Assembly (NCBI GenBank): GCA_039683515.1
Contig: JBDKRG010000053.1
Location: 1 to 64,000 of the forward strand
Direction of reading: 5' to 3'
DNA: 64,000 bases
DNA from: JAJFUE01 sp039683515
GTDB lineage: Bacteria; Sumerlaeota; Sumerlaeia; MVZB01
In this document: one piece after another, positions 1-10,813 of the stretch
How the letters are laid out: every line of letters starts with the position of its first letter
Position numbering within the stretch: the stretch's first letter is position 1
The notes under the pieces: model-generated
What the model saw: the letters and a program-made list of their open reading frames with translations, nothing else
Told to the model about the DNA's origin: nothing
Database searches by the model: none
Program-made: the position numbers and the translations under genes

Positions 1-233
1 TGATCCAACAGCAGATTAAAGAATGCCGCCGGCCGCTCCATCCGCACGCACACGTCACCGACAGCTACCGGGGGCGAACCGGCAATCTCCGTTTGCCGCT
101 TGACTTAACTTCTCATGGATGTCATATGCTCTAAAATCCGAACCGATTTATCCGTCCGCAATCCGTAATCCGCAATCAAATCCCCTTTTGCATCCGCGGC
201 GGCGCTGCTAAACTGGCCGGACGAGGTGGGGGG
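1..233. other. left-edge non-coding stretch, possible truncated minus-strand gene start
   Basis: No complete gene is visible. On the minus strand an open frame runs from about position 98 to the window edge, and an ATG at 41-39 would read MERPAAFFNLLLD before the sequence ends; it could be the N-terminus of a gene lying to the left, but no ribosome binding site supports it. Positions 157-178 carry the GCAATCC word (CCGCAATCC, GTAATCC, CGCAATC), which recurs at 11036-11140 and 46146-46179. Confidence 0.25.
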
Positions 234-653
234 ATGTCGCCGGCCATGAGCTCGCCAGACGCCAAAAATCAGATCAAAGAAGCCATCCGGGACGGATTCG
301 CGTGCGTGCGCTGCGGGTTCTGCTGCAAGGGCGACGGCCTCGTCCACTGCAACCCGGCCGAGCTCGACCGGATGGCCGACCAACTCGGGTTTACGCGCCT
401 GCAGTTCGTGCGGCGCTTCGCTGTGCGCGAGGGGAAGGACCGCTGGGTTCTCAAGGACAAGCTGATCTTTGACGACAGGCCGCTGGCGAAACCGGAAAAG
501 TGGTGCGTCTTCCTCGAGCGCGACGAGGACGGGCTTTACGGCTGCCTGGCCAACGACGCCAAGCCCGACCAGTGCCGCACCTTCCCCGCCGACTGGCAGA
601 ACCCCGACTCGATGCAGACCTGCCCCGGTCTGCGCGCACTCGCAAAAAAATAG
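234..653 (+). CDS. YkgJ family cysteine cluster protein
   Basis: 139 residues. Near the N-terminus is the signature CVRCGFCCKG (C-x2-C-x2-CC), followed by WCVFL and later GCLANDAKPDQCRTFP, the pattern of the YkgJ/Fe-Zn chelating cysteine cluster family. These small cytoplasmic proteins are predicted to bind a metal or Fe-S cluster; their substrate is not known. The ATG at 234 is followed four codons later by another in-frame ATG at 246; neither has a strong ribosome binding site, so the start is uncertain by a few residues. The gene stands alone and converges with the M56 gene, with a strong terminator hairpin between them. Confidence 0.85.
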   Translation: MSPAMSSPDAKNQIKEAIRDGFACVRCGFCCKGDGLVHCNPAELDRMADQLGFTRLQFVRRFAVREGKDRWVLKDKLIFDDRPLAKPEKWCVFLERDEDGLYGCLANDAKPDQCRTFPADWQNPDSMQTCPGLRALAKK

Positions 654-754
654 AGGCATTCACGAAAGTTCCCTGCGTTCCGCGGCTTTAGCCATCACTG
701 ATTGAAAGCTACTTCCGGGACGCCACACTCATCCTGACGGATTCCGTGCCCGAT

Positions 755-799
755 AAAAAAAACCGTGGGTTGCCGCTCACCCGGGCAACCCACGGTTTT
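755..799 (-). terminator. strong rho-independent terminator for the M56 peptidase gene
   Basis: A perfect 16-bp stem (759-774 against 784-799, AAAACCGTGGGTTGCC and its complement) with a 9-base loop. On the minus strand it is followed by a run of eight T (755-762 on the plus strand is all A). It lies 35 bp beyond the stop of the M56 gene, and the T-run at 796-799 could make it act in both directions. Confidence 0.85.
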
Positions 800-807
800 G
801 TTCACTT

Positions 808-832
808 CTCAGTCCTCACCACTCAGTCCTCC
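808..832. repeat. AGTCCT word, short copy
   Basis: Two units CTCAGTCCTC separated by ACCA, directly beyond the end of the M56 gene. It is the same word as the large inverted pair at 56317-56393 in front of gatC, about 55 kb away. Confidence 0.5.
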
Positions 833-833
833 C

Positions 834-3800
834 TCATTTCTTCGGCCCGACCACAATCTGAACGTCATCGATCTTGTCGCCGGCCTTGGCGGCGATCCCG
901 GTTTCGATGACGTTCCGGCCCTGGTGGTTGATCGCGAGGACCTGCTTGTCCTTCGTGTAGAAGTTCACCTTGATGATTTCCTGGCCGGGCATCATGCCCA
1001 TGATCGTGAACGTGCTCGTCGACGGGAAGACCATCGCGACCCGCGCTTCGTCGCCGTCGCCGGCCTCGAACGTGAACGCCTTGTTGCCGACGAGCTTTGG
1101 CCCGAACCGGTTGCCGACTCCGCTGTAGATCCCCTTTCCCGCGGCGGGCATGCCTTGCGTCTCGCCGGTGCCGTAGGTGTTCGGGCCGACGGCGGCCAGG
1201 GGCTTGCCGCTTTCGTCGACGATCGTGCCCGAGATCGTGACCCCCCTGTTCAGCGCGAAGTCCAGCCGCGCCGACGAGGAGCCGGCCTTGAGCTCGACCG
1301 GCTTGCGCGTGAGGGCGAAGTTCCACGGCGTGGCGTCGGCGTGAACGGTGAGCGCCCCCGGCCCAAGCCCTTCCATGCGGTACTGGCCCTTGTCGTCCGT
1401 GTAGGCCGTCACGCGGTCGAAGAGCATGTCCTGGTGCTGCGCGACGATGAGCGTCTTGGGGACGGGCGCGCCGGCCTCGTCGGTGACGATCCCCTCGAGC
1501 ACGATCCCCCCCTTTCTTGTTAACTGAATGTCGATCCCCTCGTGGCTGGAGGTGTTGTCGAACGTGATCAGCTTGGCCTCGTCGCGAACGAACGTGCCGG
1601 GGTAGTAGCGGACCGGGTATGGGTCTTCCTTCTCCTGGGCGCTGAGGTCGGCGCAGGTCACATACACGGGCCGGCCGTCGAGGCGGTCGAGCGTGTAGGT
1701 CCCGTCGGGCATCGTCATCGATTGCCCGACGCTATGGTAACCCGGCGAGCGCCCCTCTCCCTCGAGCGACTTGCCCCACGCGATGACCTCGGACAATCCC
1801 GCCGGCCGGCCGTTTTCGTCGAGCACGCGGCCGCTGATCGAGTTGGCGCGCTTGAGCCGGAAGATCACCCCCGTGCGCTCTTCCTTGTCCTTGAGCGTGA
1901 ACTGCGGGAACTGCTGGTTCTTGGCGTTCTCGGGGTTGTACTGCTCGTCCTGGTAGCCGCTCGTGTTGATGACCCGCAGGTTGTAGCGCCCCCCCGGGAT
2001 GTCCTTGTAGACGAACGAGCCGTCGCCGGCCACGTTGATGAAGACGGCGTCGAACGAGTCGTTGTTTTGCAGCACCACGCGCGCGTTCCTGACGGGCTCG
2101 CTCGTCTGGGCGTCGACGACCTTGCCGGCGAGCAGGCAGTCGCCCTTGGGCCGGCGGCCGCTGGAGCCTGGGTATTCTTCCTGTGCGTCCACGCCTGGAG
2201 CCTCTTCGGGTTGCAACGGATAAAGCTCATGGCGCTCGCCGGAGCTCGTGCCGGACTTGGTGCCGATATAGATCAGGTCGTCGGCCGTGCCGTAGACGCC
2301 GTCCTTGCCGCAGCTCGACAGGATGAACCGCGTGCGCTGGGCCTCGTAGTGGATCGGATCGCCGGCCGGGCTGTAGGGGTCCTTGGGCGTGGCCTTCTTG
2401 ATCTGGTCGAGCGATTCGGGCCACCGGCCATGGCTCTGACTGTAATTCAGGAGCGGGAAGGCAACCGACTGGAACGCCACGAACGTCTGGCCCTCTTTGC
2501 CCCGCGTCATGAGCATCGCGTTGAGCTCTTCAAGGGTCGGCTGCTTGGCGAAGAGCGCCTTGACTTCAACCTTGACGCTGCCGTCGGGCTGGCGCTCCGG
2601 CTTGACCTGGACCTTCATCATCCGCTCGCCGGGATGGCGCACGCCCGTGCGCGTTTCTTCGCCGTCGTGGGTCGAGTCGATTTTGGTCGGTTTGTCGCTG
2701 AGCTCGTGGCCGTCCTTGTCGAGGGCGGTGAGTTCGAAAGCGGTCCCGTCGGCCTGGGCGGTTGGTGTCACGCGCAGCGCGGCGACGTTCGCGGCGTTGG
2801 GCTTGAGCTGCATGTCGACGCTCCCCCCCTTGGGGATCGTGAGCGTCTGGACGTCGGTATACGTCGTGATCCGCTTGTGGACTTCTTCGCCGATGGCGCG
2901 CGTCTTGGGGTCGATCTGCGCGTCGGCCGGCTTCTCGGCGGCGCGTGAGCGCTCGCTGGCCAGAACAATGCATGCGATTCCGAGCGCGATCATGAGCGCC
3001 AGCGAGACGGCGCTCATCTTGCGATAGGCCCTGTAATTGTGGTCCATGATGCGAACGATCCTCCTGCCAAGTGAACTGTGGCGTTCGGCCATTCCGATGC
3101 CGGCGGCCATGGGGAGCGCGTTCTGTGTGGTTTCGATCACGCGCAGGATGCTGCGGCTGTAGTCGGCCCGGCGGCCGCCGAGCTGCGCGACGGCGAGGTC
3201 GTCGCAGACCAGCTCGCGCTCGCGGCGGATCTGCCAGTTGGCGAGCCACACGAGCGGGTGGAAAAAGTAGGCGATCTGCACAATGGTCTGGAGCCAGTTG
3301 ATCAGGATGTCGCGGCGGCGCACGTGGGCGACTTCGTGGGTGAGGACCGGCTCGAGGTCCTCGAGCGCCCAGGTCTCGGCCATCTCGCGCGGCAGGATGA
3401 TCGTCGGGCGGCCGATGCCGATGATCATCGGGCCGCCCGACTCGAGCGCGCCCGCCGCGCTGCGCAGCTCGACGGGGGAGGAGATTCCTGCGCGGCGAAG
3501 CAGGTCGCCGAGAAGATCCAGGAGTTCGGGGCGCGTGACCGGGGGAAGGTTCCGAACCATTCGCCCCACGCGCCGCGTCCGCCAGGCGAGCGCCATCCCA
3601 AGTAGGACGACGATCGCGATCCACGCAATCCCGAACAGGTCGTAATCGGCCCGGGGCGGCGCCTGCGCGATCTGTCGGGGGGCCGTGGCGGCCGGTTGCC
3701 GAGGGCTCGGCGGCGGCGCGGCCGGCGCGGTCATGACGGCGCCGGGCCGGGGCGTCATGGCGGCCGGAGGCGCCGGGCGCGGCCGCGTCGCGCTCGACAG

Positions 3801-4019
3801 CCCCACCGGCAGCGTCAGGTACATCGGCACGCAGAGCCTCAGCAGGACGACGCACCAGAGGCCGTAGCGGAACGCGGCGCTCGAGCGGCGGCTCGCCAAG
3901 GCGATCAGCCAGACAAGCGCCACCAGCACGCCGACCTGCCAGCTGATGACCCACAGCAGCAGCGTCAGCTTGTGCGTGAGCGGGGCCCACGCGGCGAAGA
4001 GCTCAGCGACGGCGCTCAT
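834..4019 (-). CDS. M56 family (BlaR1-type) membrane metalloprotease with GspG-like and carboxypeptidase-regulatory-like domains
   Basis: 1061 residues. The N-terminal part is a multi-pass membrane M56 peptidase of the BlaR1/MecR1 type: hydrophobic helices near residues 17-45 and 50-70, another near 130-150, then HEVAH (zinc site, about residue 235) and RERELVCDD. After another membrane segment (about 360-380) comes a large periplasmic portion. It has a stretch with the pattern of a type II secretion GspG C-terminus (WPESLDQIKKA, DPYSPAG, SSCGKDGVYGTADDLIY), then several beta-sandwich repeats of carboxypeptidase-regulatory/CnaB type (GKVVDAQTSEPV, GRVLDENGRP, GIVTDEAGAP, GTIVDESGKP). It overlaps blaI by 17 bp, so the two are translated together. 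BlaR1-type proteins sense a periplasmic signal and cleave the BlaI repressor; that role is inferred. Start is the ATG at 4019; the frame is open further upstream but only inside blaI. Confidence 0.88.
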   Translation of the reverse strand: MSAVAELFAAWAPLTHKLTLLLWVISWQVGVLVALVWLIALASRRSSAAFRYGLWCVVLLRLCVPMYLTLPVGLSSATRPRPAPPAAMTPRPGAVMTAPAAPPPSPRQPAATAPRQIAQAPPRADYDLFGIAWIAIVVLLGMALAWRTRRVGRMVRNLPPVTRPELLDLLGDLLRRAGISSPVELRSAAGALESGGPMIIGIGRPTIILPREMAETWALEDLEPVLTHEVAHVRRRDILINWLQTIVQIAYFFHPLVWLANWQIRRERELVCDDLAVAQLGGRRADYSRSILRVIETTQNALPMAAGIGMAERHSSLGRRIVRIMDHNYRAYRKMSAVSLALMIALGIACIVLASERSRAAEKPADAQIDPKTRAIGEEVHKRITTYTDVQTLTIPKGGSVDMQLKPNAANVAALRVTPTAQADGTAFELTALDKDGHELSDKPTKIDSTHDGEETRTGVRHPGERMMKVQVKPERQPDGSVKVEVKALFAKQPTLEELNAMLMTRGKEGQTFVAFQSVAFPLLNYSQSHGRWPESLDQIKKATPKDPYSPAGDPIHYEAQRTRFILSSCGKDGVYGTADDLIYIGTKSGTSSGERHELYPLQPEEAPGVDAQEEYPGSSGRRPKGDCLLAGKVVDAQTSEPVRNARVVLQNNDSFDAVFINVAGDGSFVYKDIPGGRYNLRVINTSGYQDEQYNPENAKNQQFPQFTLKDKEERTGVIFRLKRANSISGRVLDENGRPAGLSEVIAWGKSLEGEGRSPGYHSVGQSMTMPDGTYTLDRLDGRPVYVTCADLSAQEKEDPYPVRYYPGTFVRDEAKLITFDNTSSHEGIDIQLTRKGGIVLEGIVTDEAGAPVPKTLIVAQHQDMLFDRVTAYTDDKGQYRMEGLGPGALTVHADATPWNFALTRKPVELKAGSSSARLDFALNRGVTISGTIVDESGKPLAAVGPNTYGTGETQGMPAAGKGIYSGVGNRFGPKLVGNKAFTFEAGDGDEARVAMVFPSTSTFTIMGMMPGQEIIKVNFYTKDKQVLAINHQGRNVIETGIAAKAGDKIDDVQIVVGPKK

Positions 4020-4404
4020 GTTTCTCCTCCCGTTCCTGCTCCTCAATGAGGCGCTTGAGCGAGGCGAGCTCGTCCTTGCCCAGCTTGCGCCCCTTGGCCA
4101 GGTGCGCGAACATCGGGGCCAGCGTGTTGCCCAGGACCGTGTCCCAGAACGCATCGATCGAGCGCGTGACGACCTTGGCGCGCGGCACGGCCGGCTCGAA
4201 CAGGCACAGCGGCCCGAGCTTCTCGCGGCGCAGGTAGCCCTTGGCGACGAGGCGGTCGAGCATGGTCTTGACGGTCTGGTAGTTCCAGCTCCGCTCGCTC
4301 GGGGTCTGCTCGTGGATCTGGCGGGCGGTGGCCTTGCCGCGCTCCCAGCAGATGTTCATGACGAGCCATTCGGTGCGGGAAAGTTCCGGTTTTTCCTGGG
4401 CCAT
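4003..4404 (-). CDS. blaI: BlaI/MecI family transcriptional repressor
   Basis: 133 residues, the normal family length. A winged helix fills residues 5-75 (LSRTEWLVMNICWERG, TARQIHE, WNYQTVKTMLDRLVAKGYLRRE), the hallmark of BlaI/MecI/CopY repressors, followed by a dimerisation helix region with the position where BlaR1-type proteases cleave. The C-terminus is strongly charged (EEQEREEKHERRR). It is the first gene of the pair with the overlapping M56 peptidase, so the repressor and its presumed protease are made together and probably autoregulated. No beta-lactamase is nearby, so the target need not be antibiotic resistance. Confidence 0.93.
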   Translation of the reverse strand: MAQEKPELSRTEWLVMNICWERGKATARQIHEQTPSERSWNYQTVKTMLDRLVAKGYLRREKLGPLCLFEPAVPRAKVVTRSIDAFWDTVLGNTLAPMFAHLAKGRKLGKDELASLKRLIEEQEREEKHERRR

Positions 4405-4714
4405 CGAAGTTGCGCCTCCAAAGTGGATGTATTATCGCTATTACATTTGTGGTGGTGAGGGCAAGAAAAAAAAATCGCCGCGCCGGGCGCAGGCTCATGG
4501 AACGCGGATGACGCGGATCGGGCGGATGTGCACGGATCGTTTTTAAACCGCCAAGACGCCAAGTGCGCCAAGCCCCGAAAGCTTTCATGCTTATTCTTGG
4601 CGTCCTGGGCGTCTTGGCGGTTCAATTCCGTCTATCAACGAAACATGTTTTTCGCGCTTTTTGCACTTTTGCGATTTTGCGTGAACGCCGTCTCTGCGGT
4701 TCGATTCGGTCCGA
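4405..4714. repeat. 310-bp spacer built from three repeat words
   Basis: No gene is seen here. Positions 4499-4535 hold repeated GCGGAT units (ACGCGGATGACGCGGATC, then GGGCGGATGTGCACGGATC). Positions 4546-4622 hold a CGCCAAGA word as two inverted arms: 15 bases at 4546-4560 (AACCGCCAAGACGCC) pair perfectly with 4608-4622, and CGCCAAG at 4566-4572 pairs with 4596-4602 inside. Positions 4648-4689 hold an inverted copy of the GCAAAAG word found at 15483-15522 and 63915-63955. The spacer probably also holds the blaI promoter, but I cannot pick it out. Confidence 0.75.
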
Positions 4715-6147
<1,433 letters not shown>

Positions 6148-6151
<4 letters not shown>

Positions 6152-7641
6152 CGGCGGGCCTCCTCGGCCGGGGCGCGCCGCTCGGAGGGCTCGACCGGAA
6201 GCTGCAGGACCAGCGTGACGTTGTCGTCGGCGATCTCGGCGTCGAGGGCGCCGCCGTTCTGGGCGATGACGCGGCGGGCGATCGTCAGGCCGAGGCCGCT
6301 GGCGCGGTCGCGCGTCGTGAAGAACGGCTCGAAGAGGCGGTCGCGGTCGCCGGCGGCGATCGCGGCGGCGTTGCGCACGCGCAGCTCGATCCCCTCGCCG
6401 GCCAGGACCGCCGTGAGCGTGATCGTCGAGCCTTCGGGCGCGGCCTCGTAGGCGTTCTGCACGAGCCGGCCCAGCGCCTGCCCGACGCGCTCGGCCTGGA
6501 CGCGGACGCGCGGCAGGCCGGGGGCGATCAGCGCGCGCACGGCGATCCCGGCGCGGCGCTCGGCAGGGACTTCGCGCTCGGCGTGATGGCGCGCCAGCCG
6601 GACGATTTCCTCGACGGTGGTCAGGCGCGGCGTGTCGGCCGACTCGCCGGTCAGCTCGAGCAGCCGGCCGATGAACCGGTCGACGCGGTCGACCTCGCCG
6701 ACCATGCGCGTCACGTACTCGTGGGCCGTCGGGCTGATGCCGCGCTCGTGTTGCAAAAGCTGGCTGAGCCCCTTGATCGCGCCGAGCGGGTTGCGCAGCT
6801 CGTGGGCCAGGCCCAGGCAGAACGTGCCGAGCGCGGCGAGCTGGTCGGTGCGGCTCAGGTGGGCGGAAAGGTCGCGCATCGGCGCGGCCGGCCGGAAGCA
6901 CAGCAGGCGGCCGTAGGGTTCCTGGCGCGAGTCCCGGAGCCACGTCGAGCTGACGCGGACGCCCGCGCCGGCGGCCTCGACGGTGAACTCCCGGTCCTCG
7001 GCGTGGCTCACGAGCTGCTCGAGGATCCCGGTCATGACCTGGCGCGTGGCGGCGGGGAGGACGTCGCCGACCTCGGCCAGGCGGTGGCCGATGAGCGCCT
7101 CCTCGGGGAGGTTCAGGATCGCGGCGGCCTGGGGGCTCACCGCGTTGATGCGGCCGGCCGGGTCGGTCGTGATCGCGCCGATCGGGATGCCGGCCATGAG
7201 CTGGCGGTTGCGCTCGGCGACGGAGGCGCGCAGGCGCCTGAGCATGTCGTCGAACGAGCTCGAGAGGTCCTCGAGCTCGGCGGCGGCGGGCAGGCGCGTC
7301 GGCTCGAGGTCGAGCCGGCCGCCGGCGATCTGGCGAGTGGCGTCGGCGATGGCGCGGATCGGCTTGAGGATCGCGTTGGCCAGGACCAGCCCCATCGCCG
7401 CCGCGACGAGCGCCAGGCCGATCATCGCGCACAGGTGGACGCGCAGGAGCCGGCCGGCGAGCTCGCCCATGCCGCTCCTGACGAACTGGTCCCAGTAGGC
7501 CTCGAACGCCAGGTACGAGACCAGGCCGTAGCCGATGCTGACGAGGACCAGCAGGACCGGCAGCGTGATCACGAGGCGCATTTGCCAGCGCGGATCGGCC
7601 GCCACGGAGGTTTGTTTGAGGTTCGGTTCCATATAGGTCAT
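6148..7641 (-). CDS. membrane sensor histidine kinase (HAMP-PAS-HisKA-HATPase)
   Basis: 497 residues from the ATG at 7641 (MTYMEPN; the second ATG at 7632 is equally possible, as neither has a good ribosome binding site). Two membrane helices at about 21-46 and 70-95 enclose a very short periplasmic loop, so it likely senses a membrane or cytoplasmic cue. HAMP (KPIRAIADATRQIAGG), a PAS-like domain (RQLMAGIPIGAITTDPAGRI), H-box HELRNPLGAIKGLSQLL with the phosphorylated His, N-box LVQNAYEA and G-box SGLGLTIARRVI follow in order. It is an NtrB-like partner of the overlapping sigma-54 activator, and divergent from the FHA-GAF-PP2C phosphatase. Confidence 0.93.
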
Positions 7642-7767
7642 AACTCGAGGGGCCGGCCACGGCCCATGGCCCCCGTTTCTTATCGGCCGGGGAAAGATGA
7701 GTGATGACGGGCGAATGATGAAAAAATTGCAGCCACGCCGCCGCCGGCCGATAAAGCATGTGACGGC

Positions 7768-7797
7768 TTGCGCGGGCGGCGGGTCGTCGGGTATCCT
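7768..7797 (+). promoter_or_regulatory. possible sigma-70 promoter for the FHA-GAF-PP2C gene
   Basis: TTGCGC (7768-7773) and TATCCT (7792-7797) with an 18-base spacer, ending 46 bp upstream of the ATG at 7844. It lies in the 202-bp divergent spacer between this gene and the histidine kinase; the other half of the spacer holds GATGA-type word units (7692-7722). Weak consensus match only. Confidence 0.3.
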
Positions 7798-7843
7798 TTT
7801 GTTCAACAGGACCGATTTGCAGCATGGATGCAGGTGACAGCGC

Positions 7844-9541
7844 ATGACAGACGTACCCAGTCAGCTTGCCAGGACGCACCGAAGCCGGCTCGTGATCGAA
7901 ACCGGCGAACAGATCGGGATGATTTTCCCGCTGACCGGCCAGCAGGTGACGATCGGGCGCGGCCCCGACAACCAGATCCAGATCATCGACCCGCGCATGT
8001 CGCGCAACCACACGATGCTGGTCCTGCGCGAGGACGGCTGGTGCCTGCGCGACCGCGGCAGCAAGAACGGCACGCTCGTCAACACCCAGGTCGCCCAGGG
8101 CGAGGCCAGGCTCGCGGCCGGCGACCGCATCCAGATCGGCGACACGATCTTCGTCTTCGAGCGCGACGCCGAGCGCAACAGCGACAGCACCGGCACCGGC
8201 ATGCGCGTCTGCAACGACGCCGAGCCGATCGTCCCGCGCCACGTCGTCAAGCTGAGCGACGAGGACGAGCCGGTCTCGCCGCGGCTGGTCGTCCGCGGCG
8301 ACGACGCCGAGCGCCTGAGCGTCGTCTACAAGGTCATGGACCTGACGAGCGCCCTGCTCGACGTCGACGAGCTCATCGAGCGGGTCGTCGAGCTCATCGA
8401 GCAGTCGCTCGAGCCCGACCGCGTCGGCGTCCTGCTGTACGACAACAACCACTCCGTGCTCCTGCCCAAGCTCATCCGGCGGCCGGCAACCTCCAACGAG
8501 GACATCATCATTTCGAATTCGATCATTTCGCAGGCGATCAGCGATCAGGTGGCGCTGCTCGTGGGCGACGCTTTCACCGACGACCGATTCAACGTGGCCG
8601 AGTCGATCGCAACCCAGAAGATCCACTCGGCCATCTGCGCGCCGTTGATGTACAAGAACGTGGCCCAGGGTGTGATTTACCTCGATCGCCGTCGGGCGAC
8701 TTCGAGTTACAACGAAGACGACCTGCGACTGGTCGGCGGTATTGCGAACCAGACCTCGGTCGCACTGGCGAATGCCCAATTGCACCGGCAACTTCTCGAA
8801 CAGCACGCGCACGAACGCGAACTGGCGATCGCGCGCACGATCCAGGAACACCTCATGCCGCGCAGCATGCCCCGCCTGCCCGGCTTCGAGGTGTTCGGCT
8901 TCAACCGGCCGGCCCGGATGGTCGGCGGCGACTACTACGACGTCATCCCGTTGCCTGACGGCCGGGTCGTCCTGGCCGTGGCCGACGTCTCGGGCAAGGG
9001 GGTGCCGGCGGCGATCCTCCTCTCGGAGATGCGCACGGCGGTCCAGCTCGAGATGCGCGGCCTCGTCGACAACCACCTGCGCGAGCTGATGGACCGCCTC
9101 AACCAGCTCATCTGCCGCGACTCGACCGACAACATGTTCGTGACGCTCATGCTCGGCCTGCTCGACCCGGCCGAGCGGCGCTTCACCTACTGCAACGCCG
9201 GCCACGTCTACCCGCTGCTGCGCACCCCCGAGGGCGCGATCGGGACGCTCGAGACCGGCGGCTGCCTGCTCGGCGTCATCCCGGGCGCGAACTACGACCA
9301 GGCGGTCGTCGACCTGCCGCCCGGAACCTCGCTGCTGATCTACTCCGACGGCGTCACCGACACGATGAACGCCCAGAACGAATGCTTCGGGACGCAGCGG
9401 CTGATCGACCTGCTCGGCGTCCTCGGCGAGCAGTCGGCCGAGAAAGTCTGCCGCCGCATCGACGAGGCCGCCCTCGACTTCAGCAGCGGCACCGAGCCCT
9501 TCGACGACTTCACGCTCCTCGTCCTCCGCTCGCTGAAGTAA
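7844..9541 (+). CDS. FHA-GAF-SpoIIE (PP2C) protein phosphatase, RsbU-like
   Basis: 565 residues. FHA domain about 15-105 (VTIGRGPDNQIQI, SRNHTMLV, GSKNGTLVN), which binds phosphothreonine. GAF domain about 165-330 (TSALLDVDELIERVVELI, DRVGVLLYD). PP2C/SpoIIE phosphatase about 335-565: ERELAIARTIQEHLMP linker helix, metal-binding VGGDYYDV and DVSGKGVPAAI, and SDGVTDTMN near the end. This order is typical of stress or partner-switching regulators that dephosphorylate an anti-sigma antagonist. No STAS or HPK-W partner is in the window, so the target is elsewhere. It is divergent from the NtrB/NtrC pair. Confidence 0.92.
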   Translation: MTDVPSQLARTHRSRLVIETGEQIGMIFPLTGQQVTIGRGPDNQIQIIDPRMSRNHTMLVLREDGWCLRDRGSKNGTLVNTQVAQGEARLAAGDRIQIGDTIFVFERDAERNSDSTGTGMRVCNDAEPIVPRHVVKLSDEDEPVSPRLVVRGDDAERLSVVYKVMDLTSALLDVDELIERVVELIEQSLEPDRVGVLLYDNNHSVLLPKLIRRPATSNEDIIISNSIISQAISDQVALLVGDAFTDDRFNVAESIATQKIHSAICAPLMYKNVAQGVIYLDRRRATSSYNEDDLRLVGGIANQTSVALANAQLHRQLLEQHAHERELAIARTIQEHLMPRSMPRLPGFEVFGFNRPARMVGGDYYDVIPLPDGRVVLAVADVSGKGVPAAILLSEMRTAVQLEMRGLVDNHLRELMDRLNQLICRDSTDNMFVTLMLGLLDPAERRFTYCNAGHVYPLLRTPEGAIGTLETGGCLLGVIPGANYDQAVVDLPPGTSLLIYSDGVTDTMNAQNECFGTQRLIDLLGVLGEQSAEKVCRRIDEAALDFSSGTEPFDDFTLLVLRSLK

Positions 9542-9560
9542 TTCCAACACTCGCCCCTCT

Positions 9561-9606
9561 CTTGGTCTTATGGGGCCATATAGGTCCCGTCTTATAAGTC
9601 CTATGA
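9561..9606. repeat. GGTCC/GGGACC word, arm left of moxR
   Basis: GGTCTTATGGGGCC, then ATATAGGTCCCGTCTTATAA, then GTCCTATGAG. The same word in opposite orientation lies beyond the 3' end of moxR at 10814-10850, so the gene sits between two inverted arms. Related single copies occur at 11847-11866 and 58271-58298. Confidence 0.6.
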
Positions 9607-9694
9607 GAGTGATGCGGCATTGATCACAGATATTGCATGTTTCGGGCCGCCCTTATTACACTTGGGGTGAGACAAGCCACAGGAGACGCTGACG

Positions 9695-10657
9695 ATGCCC
9701 AACGCGATTTCCGCCAAGGACGCCCAGGCCAGGATCAAACGGCTCGAGCAAAATATTGAGCAGGTCATCAAGGGCAAGAACGACGTCGTGCGGATGGCGC
9801 TCGTCGGGCTCCTGGCGGGCGGCCACATCCTGTTCGAGGACGTCCCCGGCGTCGGCAAGACCACCCTGGCCGACTGCCTCGCCAAGTCGGTCAACCTCTC
9901 CTTCCAGCGCATCCAGGGGACGTCGGACCTGATGCCGTCGGACATCATCGGGGTGACGGTGCTCGACCCCAACAAGCACGCGTTCGTGTTCCGCAACGGC
10001 CCGCTGTTCGCCAACGTGGTGCTCGTCGACGAGATCAACCGCACGACGCCCAAGACGCAGTCGGCGCTGCTGGAGGCGATGAACACCGCGCAGGTCAGCG
10101 TCGAGCGGACGACCTACGAGCTGCCGCACCCGTTCCTGGTGATCGCGACGCAGAACCCGATCGACAGCCAGGGGACGTTCCCGCTGCCCAAGAGCCAGCT
10201 CGACCGGTTCATGCTGCGGCTGCACCTGGGCTACCCCGACGGCGACCGCGAGCGCGACATCCTGCGCGAGCAGCGCCACCCGGGCGACCTGTCGATGGTC
10301 CAGCCCGTGCTGAGCTCCGAGGAGATCGTCGCGATGCAGGAGGGGGTGCGCCAGGTCCGCGTCGAGGAGTCGCTCCTGGAGTTCATCGTGCAGCTGGTGC
10401 AGGCCACCCGCAAGTCGCCGCTGATCGAGCTGGGGTGTTCGCCGCGCGGGGCGCTGTCGCTGCGCAACGCGGCGCAGGCCCACGCCTACATGGAGGGGCG
10501 CGACTACTGCATCCCGGACGACATCAAGTCGGTGGCGGTGGCGGTGCTGGCGCACCGGCTCGGCATCGCGCGCACGTTCGACGAAAGCACCGAGACGATG
10601 GGCGAGGGGACGCAGGCCGTCCAGGCGATCCTCGAGGAAGTCGCCGTGCCGATTTAA
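9695..10657 (+). CDS. moxR: MoxR family AAA+ ATPase
   Basis: 320 residues, the family's usual size. Walker A GVGKTT in EDVPGVGKTTLA, Walker B VLVDEINRTTPKTQSALLEAM, sensor 1 ATQNPIDSQGTFPLP and SQLDRFMLR identify the MoxR clade of AAA+ ATPases, which act as chaperones inserting metal cofactors or activating partners with VWA domains. A ribosome binding site GGAGA stands eight bases before the ATG. The usual DUF58 and VWA partner genes are absent: the gene stands alone, with the next ORF convergent. That is unusual for the family. Confidence 0.93.
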   Translation: MPNAISAKDAQARIKRLEQNIEQVIKGKNDVVRMALVGLLAGGHILFEDVPGVGKTTLADCLAKSVNLSFQRIQGTSDLMPSDIIGVTVLDPNKHAFVFRNGPLFANVVLVDEINRTTPKTQSALLEAMNTAQVSVERTTYELPHPFLVIATQNPIDSQGTFPLPKSQLDRFMLRLHLGYPDGDRERDILREQRHPGDLSMVQPVLSSEEIVAMQEGVRQVRVEESLLEFIVQLVQATRKSPLIELGCSPRGALSLRNAAQAHAYMEGRDYCIPDDIKSVAVAVLAHRLGIARTFDESTETMGEGTQAVQAILEEVAVPI

Positions 10658-10691
10658 AGAATTCGTAACCGAATTGGGCCGCAGCAAGTAT

Positions 10692-10720
10692 CCCCCGGCG
10701 AAGCGAAGCGCCGCCGGGGG
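10692..10720 (+). terminator. GC-rich hairpin downstream of moxR
   Basis: CCCCCGGCG (10692-10700) pairs perfectly with CGCCGGGGG (10712-10720) around an 11-base loop, 35 bp after the moxR stop. There is no U-tract, so it may be a processing or rho-linked hairpin rather than a classical terminator. Confidence 0.45.
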
Positions 10721-10813
10721 AAAGCAGACGATCATGTACGCGCCCCGGAGCGGGCGCCCGCGAGACGCCGATATCCAATGGCGAGAGGCCCGGGGGGCGG
10801 CTGCCCACGGGCG

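Noticed and set aside
3946..4458. Plus-strand ORFs across blaI and the M56 start
   Set aside because: Antisense shadows of well-supported minus-strand genes.
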